DNA of 6,393 nucleotides from Phycisphaerae bacterium (GCA_018665385.1 JABJDN010000095.1:1-6393); one strand, 5' to 3'; positions 1 to 5,903 are shown, numbered from the stretch's first letter. A program made the numbers and translations. The notes: generated from the sequence alone by a model not told the origin.

Positions 1-314
1 GGATACATACAAACCAACAAGGCGACACGTACAAGCATTCGATAACTTAAGTCTAGAGCGCTGTCGCTTGTGGAGTGAATGAGTTCTTGAAATAAAACAT
101 GGTTTGTTGGTACATCTAAATTTGCCAGTTTTGTAATTTTGGCAAGGTGTATTGGGTTGTCGTGCAAATCACCAGAAACCAACAAGTTTCCTTTTGCGGG
201 GAGTTGGTGCGTGCAACCAGACCGCCCTGAAAACTCAAGTAATATTTTGGTTGCTTTTAACAGGGCATCGCAAACCTGCGTTGAATCTGAAAAGTTAATC
301 GAAGGTGACGCCAT
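1..314 (-). CDS. Metallophosphoesterase-like protein, N-terminal part (runs off left edge)
   Basis: The minus strand is open without a stop from an ATG at 314-312 to the window edge, giving 104 codons of N-terminus. The first visible motif is V-S-G-D-L-H-D-N-P at residues 46-54. Its D-x-H (D49, H51) matches the first metal-binding motif of calcineurin-like phosphoesterases. A later block, QELIHS (76-81) followed by DLSYR (88-92), resembles a family I recall from Planctomycetota in which a GNHE-like motif follows; that part would lie outside the window. The ATG overlaps the upp stop by one base (TAATG), so the gene is probably co-transcribed with and translationally coupled to upp. No good Shine-Dalgarno precedes it, which fits coupling. 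The substrate is unknown. The ORF is well supported by conserved-looking sequence and context; the family call is moderate and rests on memory. The plus-strand ORF at 139-411 lies antisense to it and looks spurious. Confidence 0.7.
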   Translation of the reverse strand, partial: MASPSINFSDSTQVCDALLKATKILLEFSGRSGCTHQLPAKGNLLVSGDLHDNPIHLAKITKLANLDVPTNHVLFQELIHSTSDSALDLSYRMLVRVALLVCMY

Positions 315-961
315 TATAGGGTTCCGAAAATTCTATCTCCGGCATCACCTAGGCCTGGAAGGATGTATCCGTTTTCATTTAAACATCTGTCTAATGACGC
401 TGTATATATAGAAAGGGACGGGTGCTCCTTTTGCATTTTTTGAACACCTTCTGGAGCCGTCACAAGACATACCATTTGTACGTCGGTGCAACCGTGCTCT
501 GCTAGTACGGTTGCCGCATAGGAGGCTGAGCCGCCGGTAGCAAGCATAGGATCAATGAGCAGAACGGGCCCACTTGCAATGTCTTTGGGCAGCTTGCAAT
601 AGTATGGCACCGGCTCCTTTGTTTTTTCGTTCCTAAAAAGCCCTATGTGCCCGACCCTAGCCTCTGGAATCATTGCAAGGATTCCGTCTGTCATTCCAAT
701 ACCTGCCCGTAATATAGGCACAAGCGTGATCGGATTTGCAAGTTGCACACCTGTTGATTCCTCTACAGGAGTACAAACTTTTACCTGTTTTGTTTCGTAT
801 TTTCTAGAGAGTTGAAAAAACATTAAACCCGCAATTTCATTTAACAAACGACGAAACTGTACGTGTTTTGTGTTTTTATCGCGAATTACCGTTAATTTAT
901 CTTGGATAACGGGGTGTTCAAAAACCCAGAGGTTTGCGTATTGTTTGTTTTGCGTTGGCAT
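314..961 (-). CDS. upp: Uracil phosphoribosyltransferase
   Basis: This cytoplasmic pyrimidine-salvage enzyme converts uracil plus PRPP to UMP and pyrophosphate. The 215-residue product is close to the usual length of about 208-210. The whole UPRT signature is present: L-R-A-G at 84-87, the PRPP-binding loop V-L-L-I-D-P-M-L-A-T-G-G-S at 133-145, and the C-terminal uracil-binding segment GYILPGLGDAGDRIFGT at 198-214. The start ATG (961-959) gives the expected N-terminus, with the family-typical HPVIQDKLTVIRDKNT stretch from residue 16. An AAAGG (plus-strand 973-977) lies 11 bases upstream of the ATG, a rather long spacing for a ribosome site. The stop overlaps the start of the downstream phosphoesterase-like gene by one base. 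The gene is divergent from the TolC-family gene across 56 bp. It is functionally paired with the cytosine deaminase at 5314-5754, whose product uracil it would use. Identification is secure. Confidence 0.97.
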   Translation of the reverse strand: MPTQNKQYANLWVFEHPVIQDKLTVIRDKNTKHVQFRRLLNEIAGLMFFQLSRKYETKQVKVCTPVEESTGVQLANPITLVPILRAGIGMTDGILAMIPEARVGHIGLFRNEKTKEPVPYYCKLPKDIASGPVLLIDPMLATGGSASYAATVLAEHGCTDVQMVCLVTAPEGVQKMQKEHPSLSIYTASLDRCLNENGYILPGLGDAGDRIFGTL

Positions 962-1007
962 TGGTGTTGTAGCCTTTATGATATCAGGTTGGTTAAGATG
1001 ATAGAAT
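955..1007. promoter_or_regulatory. Divergent promoter region between upp and the TolC-family gene
   Basis: On the plus strand TTGGCA (955-960) is followed after 16 bp by TATGAT (977-982). Each hexamer is one mismatch from the sigma-70 consensus. The predicted start is near 988-990, leaving a leader of about 29 nt for the gene at 1018. The -35 overlaps the first codons of upp. On the minus strand TATCAT (983-978) could serve as the upp -10, but its -35 is poor. Both -10 candidates share the 8-bp palindrome TGATATCA (979-986), so the two promoters would overlap and compete. A second plus-strand -10-like hexamer, TAGAAT, is at 1002-1007. This is prediction from sequence only. Confidence 0.45.
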
Positions 1008-1017
1008 CCACCTCGAA

Positions 1018-2679
1018 ATGAAACGTATTTCTTTATTTTTACTATTTCTGGTTACAGGGTGCGATAGCAGCCTTAAACAAATAGATAACAGAGTCGATCA
1101 GTTGATGGTTGAACGAAGCGAATCAATAGGTGCCGTTGCGCCTAGTTCTGGTTTTCAGATTGATACATCATTTGATGAGGCTATTGAAAACACCAACCCA
1201 AATACCGTTAATCCAACAAGTGAAGAGTTAGTGTTTGTTTCGGCAAAAGAAATAGATGCCATGGAAATTGCCGAGGCTTTGCAAAATGCGGAAGCAAATA
1301 TTGCACTGCGTAGCGAACCGCTTACTTTGAAAGAAGCTCTCGGTTGGGCGAACACACACGCAAAAGAGATTGAGTTCGCAAGATATGACTATGTGTCCAC
1401 AACACTCTCTTTGTTACACGAGTTACATCTATGGGGACCAAGATTTTCTAATTCCATCAGAACTGAGGTCGACGCGGATTCAACGGGCGGTATGTACGAC
1501 ACTGCCGTAAGTGTTATTAATGATTTTCAGGTTAGCCAAAATTTATACAACGGTGGAACTCTTTCAGCAACTGCACTCACCTCGTTCTTAAAATCGGTTC
1601 AAGGTTCAACAACGGCTGGGGATTCCTCTAGTACCGACCTTGGAGTAAGTTTAGAAATTCCATTACTGAGTGGTTCTGGGGCGGTTGCCCGCGAATCACT
1701 CATTCAAGCCGAGCGTAATTTGGTCTATGGCGCAAGAACATACGAGCGGTATAGAAGAACCTTTTATAGAGTGATAACGGGCGATTACCTTTCGCTGGCT
1801 GTTCAAAAACAATCATTACACAATGCACAAATGGGTGTTGATTCTTTGCAACAACTTGCAAGTCGCCAAGCAGCTTTATACTCCTCTGGTAGAGCGCGTC
1901 TATACGACTCAGCTGACGCAGAAAACCAAGCGTTGGCCGCTGTTGCTTCATTAAGCCAATCTTGGGAGCGGTATCGACTTGCATTAGACCGTTTTAAAAT
2001 TCGAATCGGGTGGCCTATTGAATCAGACATTGACATCGTCCCTACTACTATTGGGGTATCGCCACCGCAGGTAAATGTTTCAGATGCAGTTGTGCAGGCA
2101 TTGTTGTTTCGTCTTGATTTACAAAACAAATACAACCAGCTTGGCGATGCAAAACGCGGTGTGGCCAATGCAATAAATGGCTTGTTACCTGATGCTACGT
2201 TTACTGCTGGAGTAGAAACAAGCAGTGAAACAGACAGGCCAGTGAAGTTTTCTGGAGAAGACTTGGACTTCATTGCTGGATTCTCATTTAGTGTTCCCCT
2301 TGATAAGGAAACGGAACGAATTCTTGTTCGCCAACAACAAATTGCTCTCGAAAAATCAAAACGAAGCTATCGTGAATCAAAAGACACTGTTGCTGTAGAA
2401 GTGCGGTCCGCTCTTAGAAGCATTACGGTGTATCAGTTTACCCTTGATCTCCAAGAAAGAAATGTAGACATTGCAAAGCTTGGGCTCGATTCGATCAACG
2501 CTGACCCTGACAGGGTTTCGGTTTTGGATCAAACAAGGGCCATTTCTGACTTGCAGGGTGCAAAAGACTCAAGAGATAGCGCAAAGCGAGATTTAGAGTT
2601 GTCGATCGTTGATTATTTGCTGCAAGCAGGACAACTTCGTATTCATGAGGATGGGACATTAAAACTTCCAACAGGATAA
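1018..2679 (+). CDS. TolC-family outer-membrane efflux lipoprotein
   Basis: The 553-residue product is probably the outer-membrane channel of a tripartite efflux or type I secretion system. Residues 1-14 form a short lipoprotein signal peptide ending in lipobox V-T-G-C (Cys15), so the mature protein should be lipid-anchored. A polar, low-complexity linker runs to about residue 100. Two OEP-type repeats follow: the first from about 102 (LTLKEALGWANTHAKEIEFA) and the second from about 350 (VSDAVVQALLFRLDLQNKY). Each has amphipathic strand-like stretches (Q-N-L-Y-N-G-G; F-S-F-S-V-P-L) flanked by long Q/A/E/R-rich helices, as in the TolC barrel and tunnel. No Shine-Dalgarno precedes the ATG. The adaptor gene follows after 33 bp on the same strand, the usual channel/adaptor pairing. 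No pump gene is adjacent. The residue after the lipobox Cys is Asp, an inner-membrane retention signal in E. coli, though that rule need not hold here. The substrate cannot be inferred. Confidence 0.85.
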   Translation: MKRISLFLLFLVTGCDSSLKQIDNRVDQLMVERSESIGAVAPSSGFQIDTSFDEAIENTNPNTVNPTSEELVFVSAKEIDAMEIAEALQNAEANIALRSEPLTLKEALGWANTHAKEIEFARYDYVSTTLSLLHELHLWGPRFSNSIRTEVDADSTGGMYDTAVSVINDFQVSQNLYNGGTLSATALTSFLKSVQGSTTAGDSSSTDLGVSLEIPLLSGSGAVARESLIQAERNLVYGARTYERYRRTFYRVITGDYLSLAVQKQSLHNAQMGVDSLQQLASRQAALYSSGRARLYDSADAENQALAAVASLSQSWERYRLALDRFKIRIGWPIESDIDIVPTTIGVSPPQVNVSDAVVQALLFRLDLQNKYNQLGDAKRGVANAINGLLPDATFTAGVETSSETDRPVKFSGEDLDFIAGFSFSVPLDKETERILVRQQQIALEKSKRSYRESKDTVAVEVRSALRSITVYQFTLDLQERNVDIAKLGLDSINADPDRVSVLDQTRAISDLQGAKDSRDSAKRDLELSIVDYLLQAGQLRIHEDGTLKLPTG

Positions 2680-2712
2680 AAGGGTTGACCAAATAGGTTT
2701 ACAATTTACATA

Positions 2713-4209
2713 ATGCATAACAAAGGTATATCAATAACAGGGGTTCTAGTATCACTAGCAGTGTTAGTAATTGGCGGCGTCTGGATGCTGGGCAGCGGCG
2801 GTGGAAAAACCGAGCAGGTGTTTTCTGGTGAATTGTATACGGTTGTGGTGGGTTCTTTTGAGGTTTCGGTTCCCTCTTCGGGAGAGTTGGCGTCAAAAAA
2901 CCAAATTAATATTTACAACCATCTAGAATCTGGGGCAACTATTATCGAGTTGGTGGAAGAGGGGTCGCGCGTGGCACAGGGCGATGTCTTGTTGCGTCTA
3001 AACGACGAAAAAATCAAAGACGACATTCGAAACTCTGAAATCAGTGTTGATACAGTAAAAAACGAGTTACAAAACGCGCGGTCGGGTTTTTCTATCACGG
3101 AGAAAAAACGTGATTCTGAGCTAGCGGCAAAACAACTTGAAATAGATTTAGCGAGGCTTGCGTTGCAGTCGTGGCAAGAAGGTGAAGTTGTAGCAAAAAG
3201 ACAAGACTTGGCACTTGCTGTTCAAACGGCGGATAAAAACTACCAAAGGTTGTTTAAAAAATTTGAGTCTTCAACACAGTTGTTCGAACAGAAGTTTTTA
3301 AGTAGGGATGAGTTAGACCAAGACGAAATTGCATTGTTAAATGCAAGCGCAACGCTAAAAAAGGCAAACCTAGATGTTGTGGTGTACGAAAACTACACCC
3401 ACCTTCAACAAAAACAGGTTAAAGAATCGGATTTGCAACAAGCAAAAGACGAATACGAAAGGGCAACCGAGCGCCTTGCGTCTGAAATTAAAACCTCTCA
3501 ATCTAATATCGAAGCGAAAGAAAACAAACTTGCTTCGCATGTTGAGCTGCTAGAAAAAAGACGAGGGCAACTTGAAAAGTGTATTGTTGTAGCGCCAGCA
3601 AATGGAATGGTTGTGTACGCTTCAAGCATGGGAAGAAATCGCGAAGAGAATCAACCCTTAGATGTGGGGGAAAACCTACATAGAAACCAGCTGGTTATGA
3701 CAATTCCAGATACGTCAAACATGATAGCCCGAGTCAAAGTAAACGAGGCACTGAGTGGTCTTATTACAAGCGGGCAAAGAGCAACCATTACTTGCGACGC
3801 ACTTCCGGACTTTGTGTTTGATGGAGAAGTACTCTCTGTTGGCGTACTTGCTGAAGGTGGTGGTTGGCGTGATCCAAACCGTCGCGATTACACCGTTGAG
3901 TTAAAAATTACAGATTTGCAAGGCGCCCCTTTGAAACCATCTATGCGATGTTCTGCGGAAATTTTTGTGGAAAACATCAACGATGTGCTTTTTGTTCCCA
4001 TCCATTCAATTCATCGAAGAGGTGGAACGATATGGGTGTGGAAACAGGCGGGTGGTGGGTACAAGCAACACGAAATTACAATTGGCTCCTTTAGTGATTC
4101 CTATGCCGAAATTGTTGGTGGCCTGGAGAGCCAAGATGTTGTGTTGTTACGAGAACCATCTCCAAGTATGGTTGTTGGGCGGTTAATGGACGAGGAAATC
4201 AAGGAATGA
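2713..4209 (+). CDS. HlyD/RND-type periplasmic adaptor (membrane fusion protein)
   Basis: This 498-residue protein would bridge an inner-membrane transporter and the TolC-like channel. Order of parts: a cytoplasmic stub and one transmembrane anchor (about 6-27); the first lipoyl/biotinyl half with the following beta strands (about 44-100, including EEGSRVAQGDVLLRLND); a long K/E/Q-rich coiled-coil hairpin (about 105-285); the second lipoyl half (C-I-V-V-A-P-A-N-G-M-V, 290-300); a beta-barrel (about 330-425, including GGGWRDPNRRDYTVEL); and a membrane-proximal domain ending in a VVGGL-type hairpin turn. The long hairpin suits a partner that reaches a TolC-type tunnel. No Shine-Dalgarno lies at normal spacing before the ATG. 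The start is chosen because it retains the whole membrane anchor. The 3' end overlaps ubiX by four bases (ATGA). Adaptors of this type usually neighbour a MacB-like ABC or RND pump gene; none is present. The family is secure, the transported substrate unknown. Confidence 0.9.
   Translation: MHNKGISITGVLVSLAVLVIGGVWMLGSGGGKTEQVFSGELYTVVVGSFEVSVPSSGELASKNQINIYNHLESGATIIELVEEGSRVAQGDVLLRLNDEKIKDDIRNSEISVDTVKNELQNARSGFSITEKKRDSELAAKQLEIDLARLALQSWQEGEVVAKRQDLALAVQTADKNYQRLFKKFESSTQLFEQKFLSRDELDQDEIALLNASATLKKANLDVVVYENYTHLQQKQVKESDLQQAKDEYERATERLASEIKTSQSNIEAKENKLASHVELLEKRRGQLEKCIVVAPANGMVVYASSMGRNREENQPLDVGENLHRNQLVMTIPDTSNMIARVKVNEALSGLITSGQRATITCDALPDFVFDGEVLSVGVLAEGGGWRDPNRRDYTVELKITDLQGAPLKPSMRCSAEIFVENINDVLFVPIHSIHRRGGTIWVWKQAGGGYKQHEITIGSFSDSYAEIVGGLESQDVVLLREPSPSMVVGRLMDEEIKE
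4192..4209 (+). promoter_or_regulatory. Shine-Dalgarno and ATGA stop/start overlap feeding ubiX
   Basis: GAGGA at 4192-4196 lies nine bases before the ATG at 4206, inside the 3' end of the adaptor gene, and a second AAGGA (4201-4205) abuts the ATG. The adaptor stop TGA (4207-4209) overlaps the ubiX ATG as ATGA. This arrangement usually means translational coupling and supports 4206 as the start. Confidence 0.7.
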
Positions 4210-4793
4210 GTAAGCGCATTGTTGTTGGTGTGACTGGGGCGTCCGGCGCCCCATACCTCACGCGATTCATTCGAGTATTAGTGGATGCTGGGGTTGAGGT
4301 TCACCTCACCGTTTCTACTTTAGGGAAAAGGCTCCTTGCAGAAGAATTAGGGGTTTCAAAAGTAGACGCTACAACACTGGGCATCTCTGATCAAAGTGCT
4401 TTGTTGGTTGTGCACAATAACAACGACTTGGGTGCAACCATTGCATCGGGTACTTTTTTACACGACGGAATGGTTGTCCTCCCTTGCTCTAGTAACACGC
4501 TTGGGGCAATCGCTTCTGGTATTACAACCTCCCTAGTACAAAGGGCTGCTGCGGTAACTTTAAAAGAGCGGAGGACACTCATCTTAGCGCATCGAGAAAG
4601 TCCAATTAGTTTGATTGATTTGCGAAACTTAACGACTGTTGCTGAAGCGGGTGGTGTAATTGTGCCCTTGTCGCCGGGGTTTTATATGAAACCGGAGTCT
4701 CTTGGCGATGTAATAGATTTTATGGTTGGAAAACTAGCAGACATGGTTGGGGTTGAGCATTCTTTGCCTGTTCGATGGTGCGGCACCGCGTAA
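4206..4793 (+). CDS. ubiX: UbiX-type flavin prenyltransferase
   Basis: UbiX attaches a dimethylallyl group to reduced FMN to make prenylated FMN, the cofactor of UbiD-family decarboxylases used in quinone biosynthesis and aromatic-acid metabolism. The product is 195 residues, within the family range. The flavin-binding start G-V-T-G-A-S-G-A-P-Y (8-17) is present, as are P-C-S-S-N-T-L (93-99; compare CSMKTL in other UbiX) and L-V-Q-R-A-A-A-V-T-L-K-E-R-R (110-123). Catalytic and binding residues known from Pseudomonas UbiX (R122, K129, E140, Y169, W200) appear here as R113, K120, E131, Y160 and W191, all at a constant offset of nine; this uses numbering from memory. The enzyme should therefore be active. 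Translation is coupled to the adaptor gene upstream. No ubiD, quinone gene or prenyltransferase lies in the window, so the pathway served is not shown. Pad-type decarboxylase-associated homologues are the main alternative name. Confidence 0.93.
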   Translation: MSKRIVVGVTGASGAPYLTRFIRVLVDAGVEVHLTVSTLGKRLLAEELGVSKVDATTLGISDQSALLVVHNNNDLGATIASGTFLHDGMVVLPCSSNTLGAIASGITTSLVQRAAAVTLKERRTLILAHRESPISLIDLRNLTTVAEAGGVIVPLSPGFYMKPESLGDVIDFMVGKLADMVGVEHSLPVRWCGTA

Positions 4794-4805
4794 CAGAAAT
4801 CTGTT
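4792..4805. repeat. Short perfect inverted repeat after ubiX
   Basis: AACAGA-aa-TCTGTT is a perfect 6-bp inverted repeat with a 2-base centre, beginning inside the ubiX stop codon and sitting just upstream of the probable -10 of the lipoprotein gene. It has no strong GC stem or long T run, so it is a poor intrinsic terminator. An operator half-site pair or chance are both possible. Confidence 0.3.
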
Positions 4806-4808
4806 TCG

Positions 4809-4817
4809 TGCTACACT
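4809..4817 (+). promoter_or_regulatory. Extended -10 promoter element, probably giving a leaderless transcript
   Basis: TGCTACACT fits the extended -10 pattern (TGn followed by a TATAAT-like hexamer, here TACACT at 4812-4817). No -35 is evident at the expected place, which extended -10 promoters tolerate. Six bases separate the hexamer from the ATG at 4824, so transcription would begin at or within a base or two of the start codon. There is no Shine-Dalgarno before that ATG, consistent with a leaderless mRNA. Confidence 0.4.
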
Positions 4818-4823
4818 TTTCGT

Positions 4824-5321
4824 ATGCGAACTATTACTTCTCTGTTATTGTGTTTTTTTCTTGGTGGTTGCGCTAATATCGCAACATACCCCCCAGTAGA
4901 AAGCGGTGTTGTGTTGTCGAATCCAAATTCGGCTAACGAGCCTGTGCCAACAATACTTGCAGAGGTGCTTTTATACGCACACTCACAGTACGGTGGCATG
5001 GATATTATTGTTTTTAATTTACCAAAAGGTATGACGCCTGAAACGTACTCCATTGTTTCAGACAAATTAGGTGGCGCGGTTCCTTTAACTATAGATAATC
5101 AAGTTGCGTACCACATAACAGAGTTGCGAATCCGTGGTCTTTCTGCTGGGGCTGATGTCACGTTCCCTTCACCGAGTGGTGGGTATGAAGAGGCGAGCAT
5201 ACGGCTCACGTCTGCGCCGTTTGAAAACTGGGCTGTTTCAGATTCGCGTGTGTGGTTAATTCCTTCTTTAACTCCACCATCACCAAACATACTCACGAGC
5301 GGAAACACTATAGATGAGTGA
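4824..5321 (+). CDS. Small lipoprotein of unknown function
   Basis: The 165-residue product begins with a typical lipoprotein signal: R2, a hydrophobic stretch 4-13, and lipobox L-G-G-C with Cys16 followed by Ala. In the E. coli scheme Ala at +2 directs outer-membrane sorting. The mature part is a compact, mixed alpha/beta-looking domain of about 115 residues with strand-like segments such as D-I-I-V-F-N-L-P, H-I-T-E-L-R-I-R-G-L and S-R-V-W-L-I-P, and a Pro/Ser/Thr-rich tail. I see no catalytic motif, transmembrane helix or repeat, and I do not recognise a named family. The regular alternation and arginine-flanked strands look like a real folded domain rather than random ORF. The ATG lacks a Shine-Dalgarno but lies just after an extended -10 element. 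The 3' end overlaps the cytosine deaminase gene by 8 bases, so the two are probably co-expressed even though one product is exported and the other cytoplasmic. Confidence 0.8.
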   Translation: MRTITSLLLCFFLGGCANIATYPPVESGVVLSNPNSANEPVPTILAEVLLYAHSQYGGMDIIVFNLPKGMTPETYSIVSDKLGGAVPLTIDNQVAYHITELRIRGLSAGADVTFPSPSGGYEEASIRLTSAPFENWAVSDSRVWLIPSLTPPSPNILTSGNTIDE

Positions 5322-5754
5322 ACAGGGTTGGATACAAGAGGCAATCGCTCAAGCTGAAAAATCTTGGGGCGAGGGCGGGATTCCTATTGGTTCTGTGCTT
5401 GTGAACAGGGGTGGAGAAATTGTTTCAAGGGGGCATAATGAGCGAGTACAAACAGGTGACCCAACTGCACACGCAGAAGTAGTCTGTTTTAGAAACGCCG
5501 GACGAAGAAGGGATTGGGCGGAACTGACGCTTGTTTCTACCTTGAGTCCTTGCATAATGTGTACCGGAACAACGCTGTTGTTTGGTGTAAAAACAGTTGT
5601 GGTGGGGGAAAACAGTACATTTATTGGTGCTGAAGACCTTATGCGTTCGAATGGAGTAAAAGTTTCTGTACTTAACGACAAAAGGTGTATAAAATTAATG
5701 CAGCGTTTGCAAAACGAAAAACCTGACTTGTGGGCTGAAGATATTGGGTTGTAA
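5314..5754 (+). CDS. Cytosine deaminase, yeast Fcy1-like (cytidine/deoxycytidylate deaminase fold)
   Basis: The 146-residue zinc enzyme probably deaminates cytosine to uracil. The deaminase core is clear: zinc ligands and general base in H-A-E (H53, E55) and S-P-C-I-M-C (C80, C83). Beyond the core it follows Saccharomyces cytosine deaminase (158 residues) closely: E-G-G-I-P-I-G (20-26), R-G-H-N (39-42), T-L-S-P-C (76-80), V-V-G-E-N-S-T-F (96-103) and the C-terminal W-A-E-D-I-G (140-145). Residues that contact cytosine in the yeast enzyme (N51, F114, W152, D155, from memory) correspond to N42, F103, W140 and D143, which argues against a tRNA-adenosine deaminase (TadA) or guanine deaminase. The bacterial CodA cytosine deaminase is an unrelated amidohydrolase. 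The start overlaps the lipoprotein gene by 8 bases and has only a weak ribosome site (GCGGA about 12 bases upstream). The product uracil is the substrate of Upp, encoded at 314-961. No cytosine permease is present. Confidence 0.85.
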   Translation: MSEQGWIQEAIAQAEKSWGEGGIPIGSVLVNRGGEIVSRGHNERVQTGDPTAHAEVVCFRNAGRRRDWAELTLVSTLSPCIMCTGTTLLFGVKTVVVGENSTFIGAEDLMRSNGVKVSVLNDKRCIKLMQRLQNEKPDLWAEDIGL

Positions 5755-5756
5755 AC

Positions 5757-5762
5757 AAGGAG
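5757..5762 (+). promoter_or_regulatory. Strong Shine-Dalgarno of the 43-residue basic ORF
   Basis: AAGGAG is the best ribosome-binding site in the window and lies nine bases before the ATG at 5772. An earlier ATG at 5767 is followed at once by AAA TGA, so it would make only Met-Lys. The spacing selects 5772 as the working start. Confidence 0.7.
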
Positions 5763-5771
5763 TGATATGAA

Positions 5772-5903
5772 ATGAAAAGACCAGTTGCACCAAAAAAACA
5801 ACAGGCAAGTCGACCAAAAATTACAGCGCGCAACAGTGTTCGCGTTCGGCGGCCATCTAGTAACCAGGCGAAAACAATTCGGCCAGTAGCGTTTAATAAA
5901 TAA
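5772..5903 (+). CDS. 43-residue highly basic small protein, unknown function
   Basis: This short ORF begins MKRPVAPKKQQASRP and ends RPVAFNK. It contains 13 Lys/Arg among 43 residues and no Asp or Glu, together with Pro, Gln and Ser. It has no signal peptide, no hydrophobic stretch and no Cys. That composition suits binding to RNA or DNA (ribosome-, nucleoid- or RNA-associated), but this is inference from charge only; I recognise no family, and it does not match the small ribosomal proteins I know (bTHX, bL34, bL36). Support for it being a gene: an AAGGAG Shine-Dalgarno at ideal spacing, a position 17 bp after the deaminase stop on the same strand, and an end only 2 bp before the convergent thiolase stop, so it fills the gap exactly. 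It is likely the last gene of the rightward cluster. A chance ORF is the alternative. Confidence 0.65.
   Translation: MKRPVAPKKQQASRPKITARNSVRVRRPSSNQAKTIRPVAFNK

Noticed and set aside
139..411. 90-codon plus-strand ORF
   Set aside because: It lies antisense to the end of upp and the start of the phosphoesterase-like gene, both with recognisable protein motifs; its own product has no family character.
1803..2273. 156-codon minus-strand ORF inside the channel gene
   Set aside because: Antisense shadow of a well-supported coding region; the Ser/Arg/Cys-rich composition is typical of reverse-frame translation.
3965..4186. 73-codon plus-strand ORF within the adaptor
   Set aside because: Out-of-frame overlap with the membrane-proximal domain; no ribosome site or recognisable product.
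5314..5754. TadA (tRNA adenosine deaminase)
   Set aside because: It shares the zinc core, but the GEN-x-x-F and C-terminal W-x-E-D-I-G elements match yeast cytosine deaminase instead.
5767..5775. ATG at 5767 as start of the small ORF
   Set aside because: It is followed by AAA TGA, so translation would end after two residues; the ATG at 5772 is in the open frame.
5349..5801. 150-codon minus-strand ORF across the deaminase
   Set aside because: Antisense to conserved deaminase motifs and to the small basic ORF; no motif of its own.
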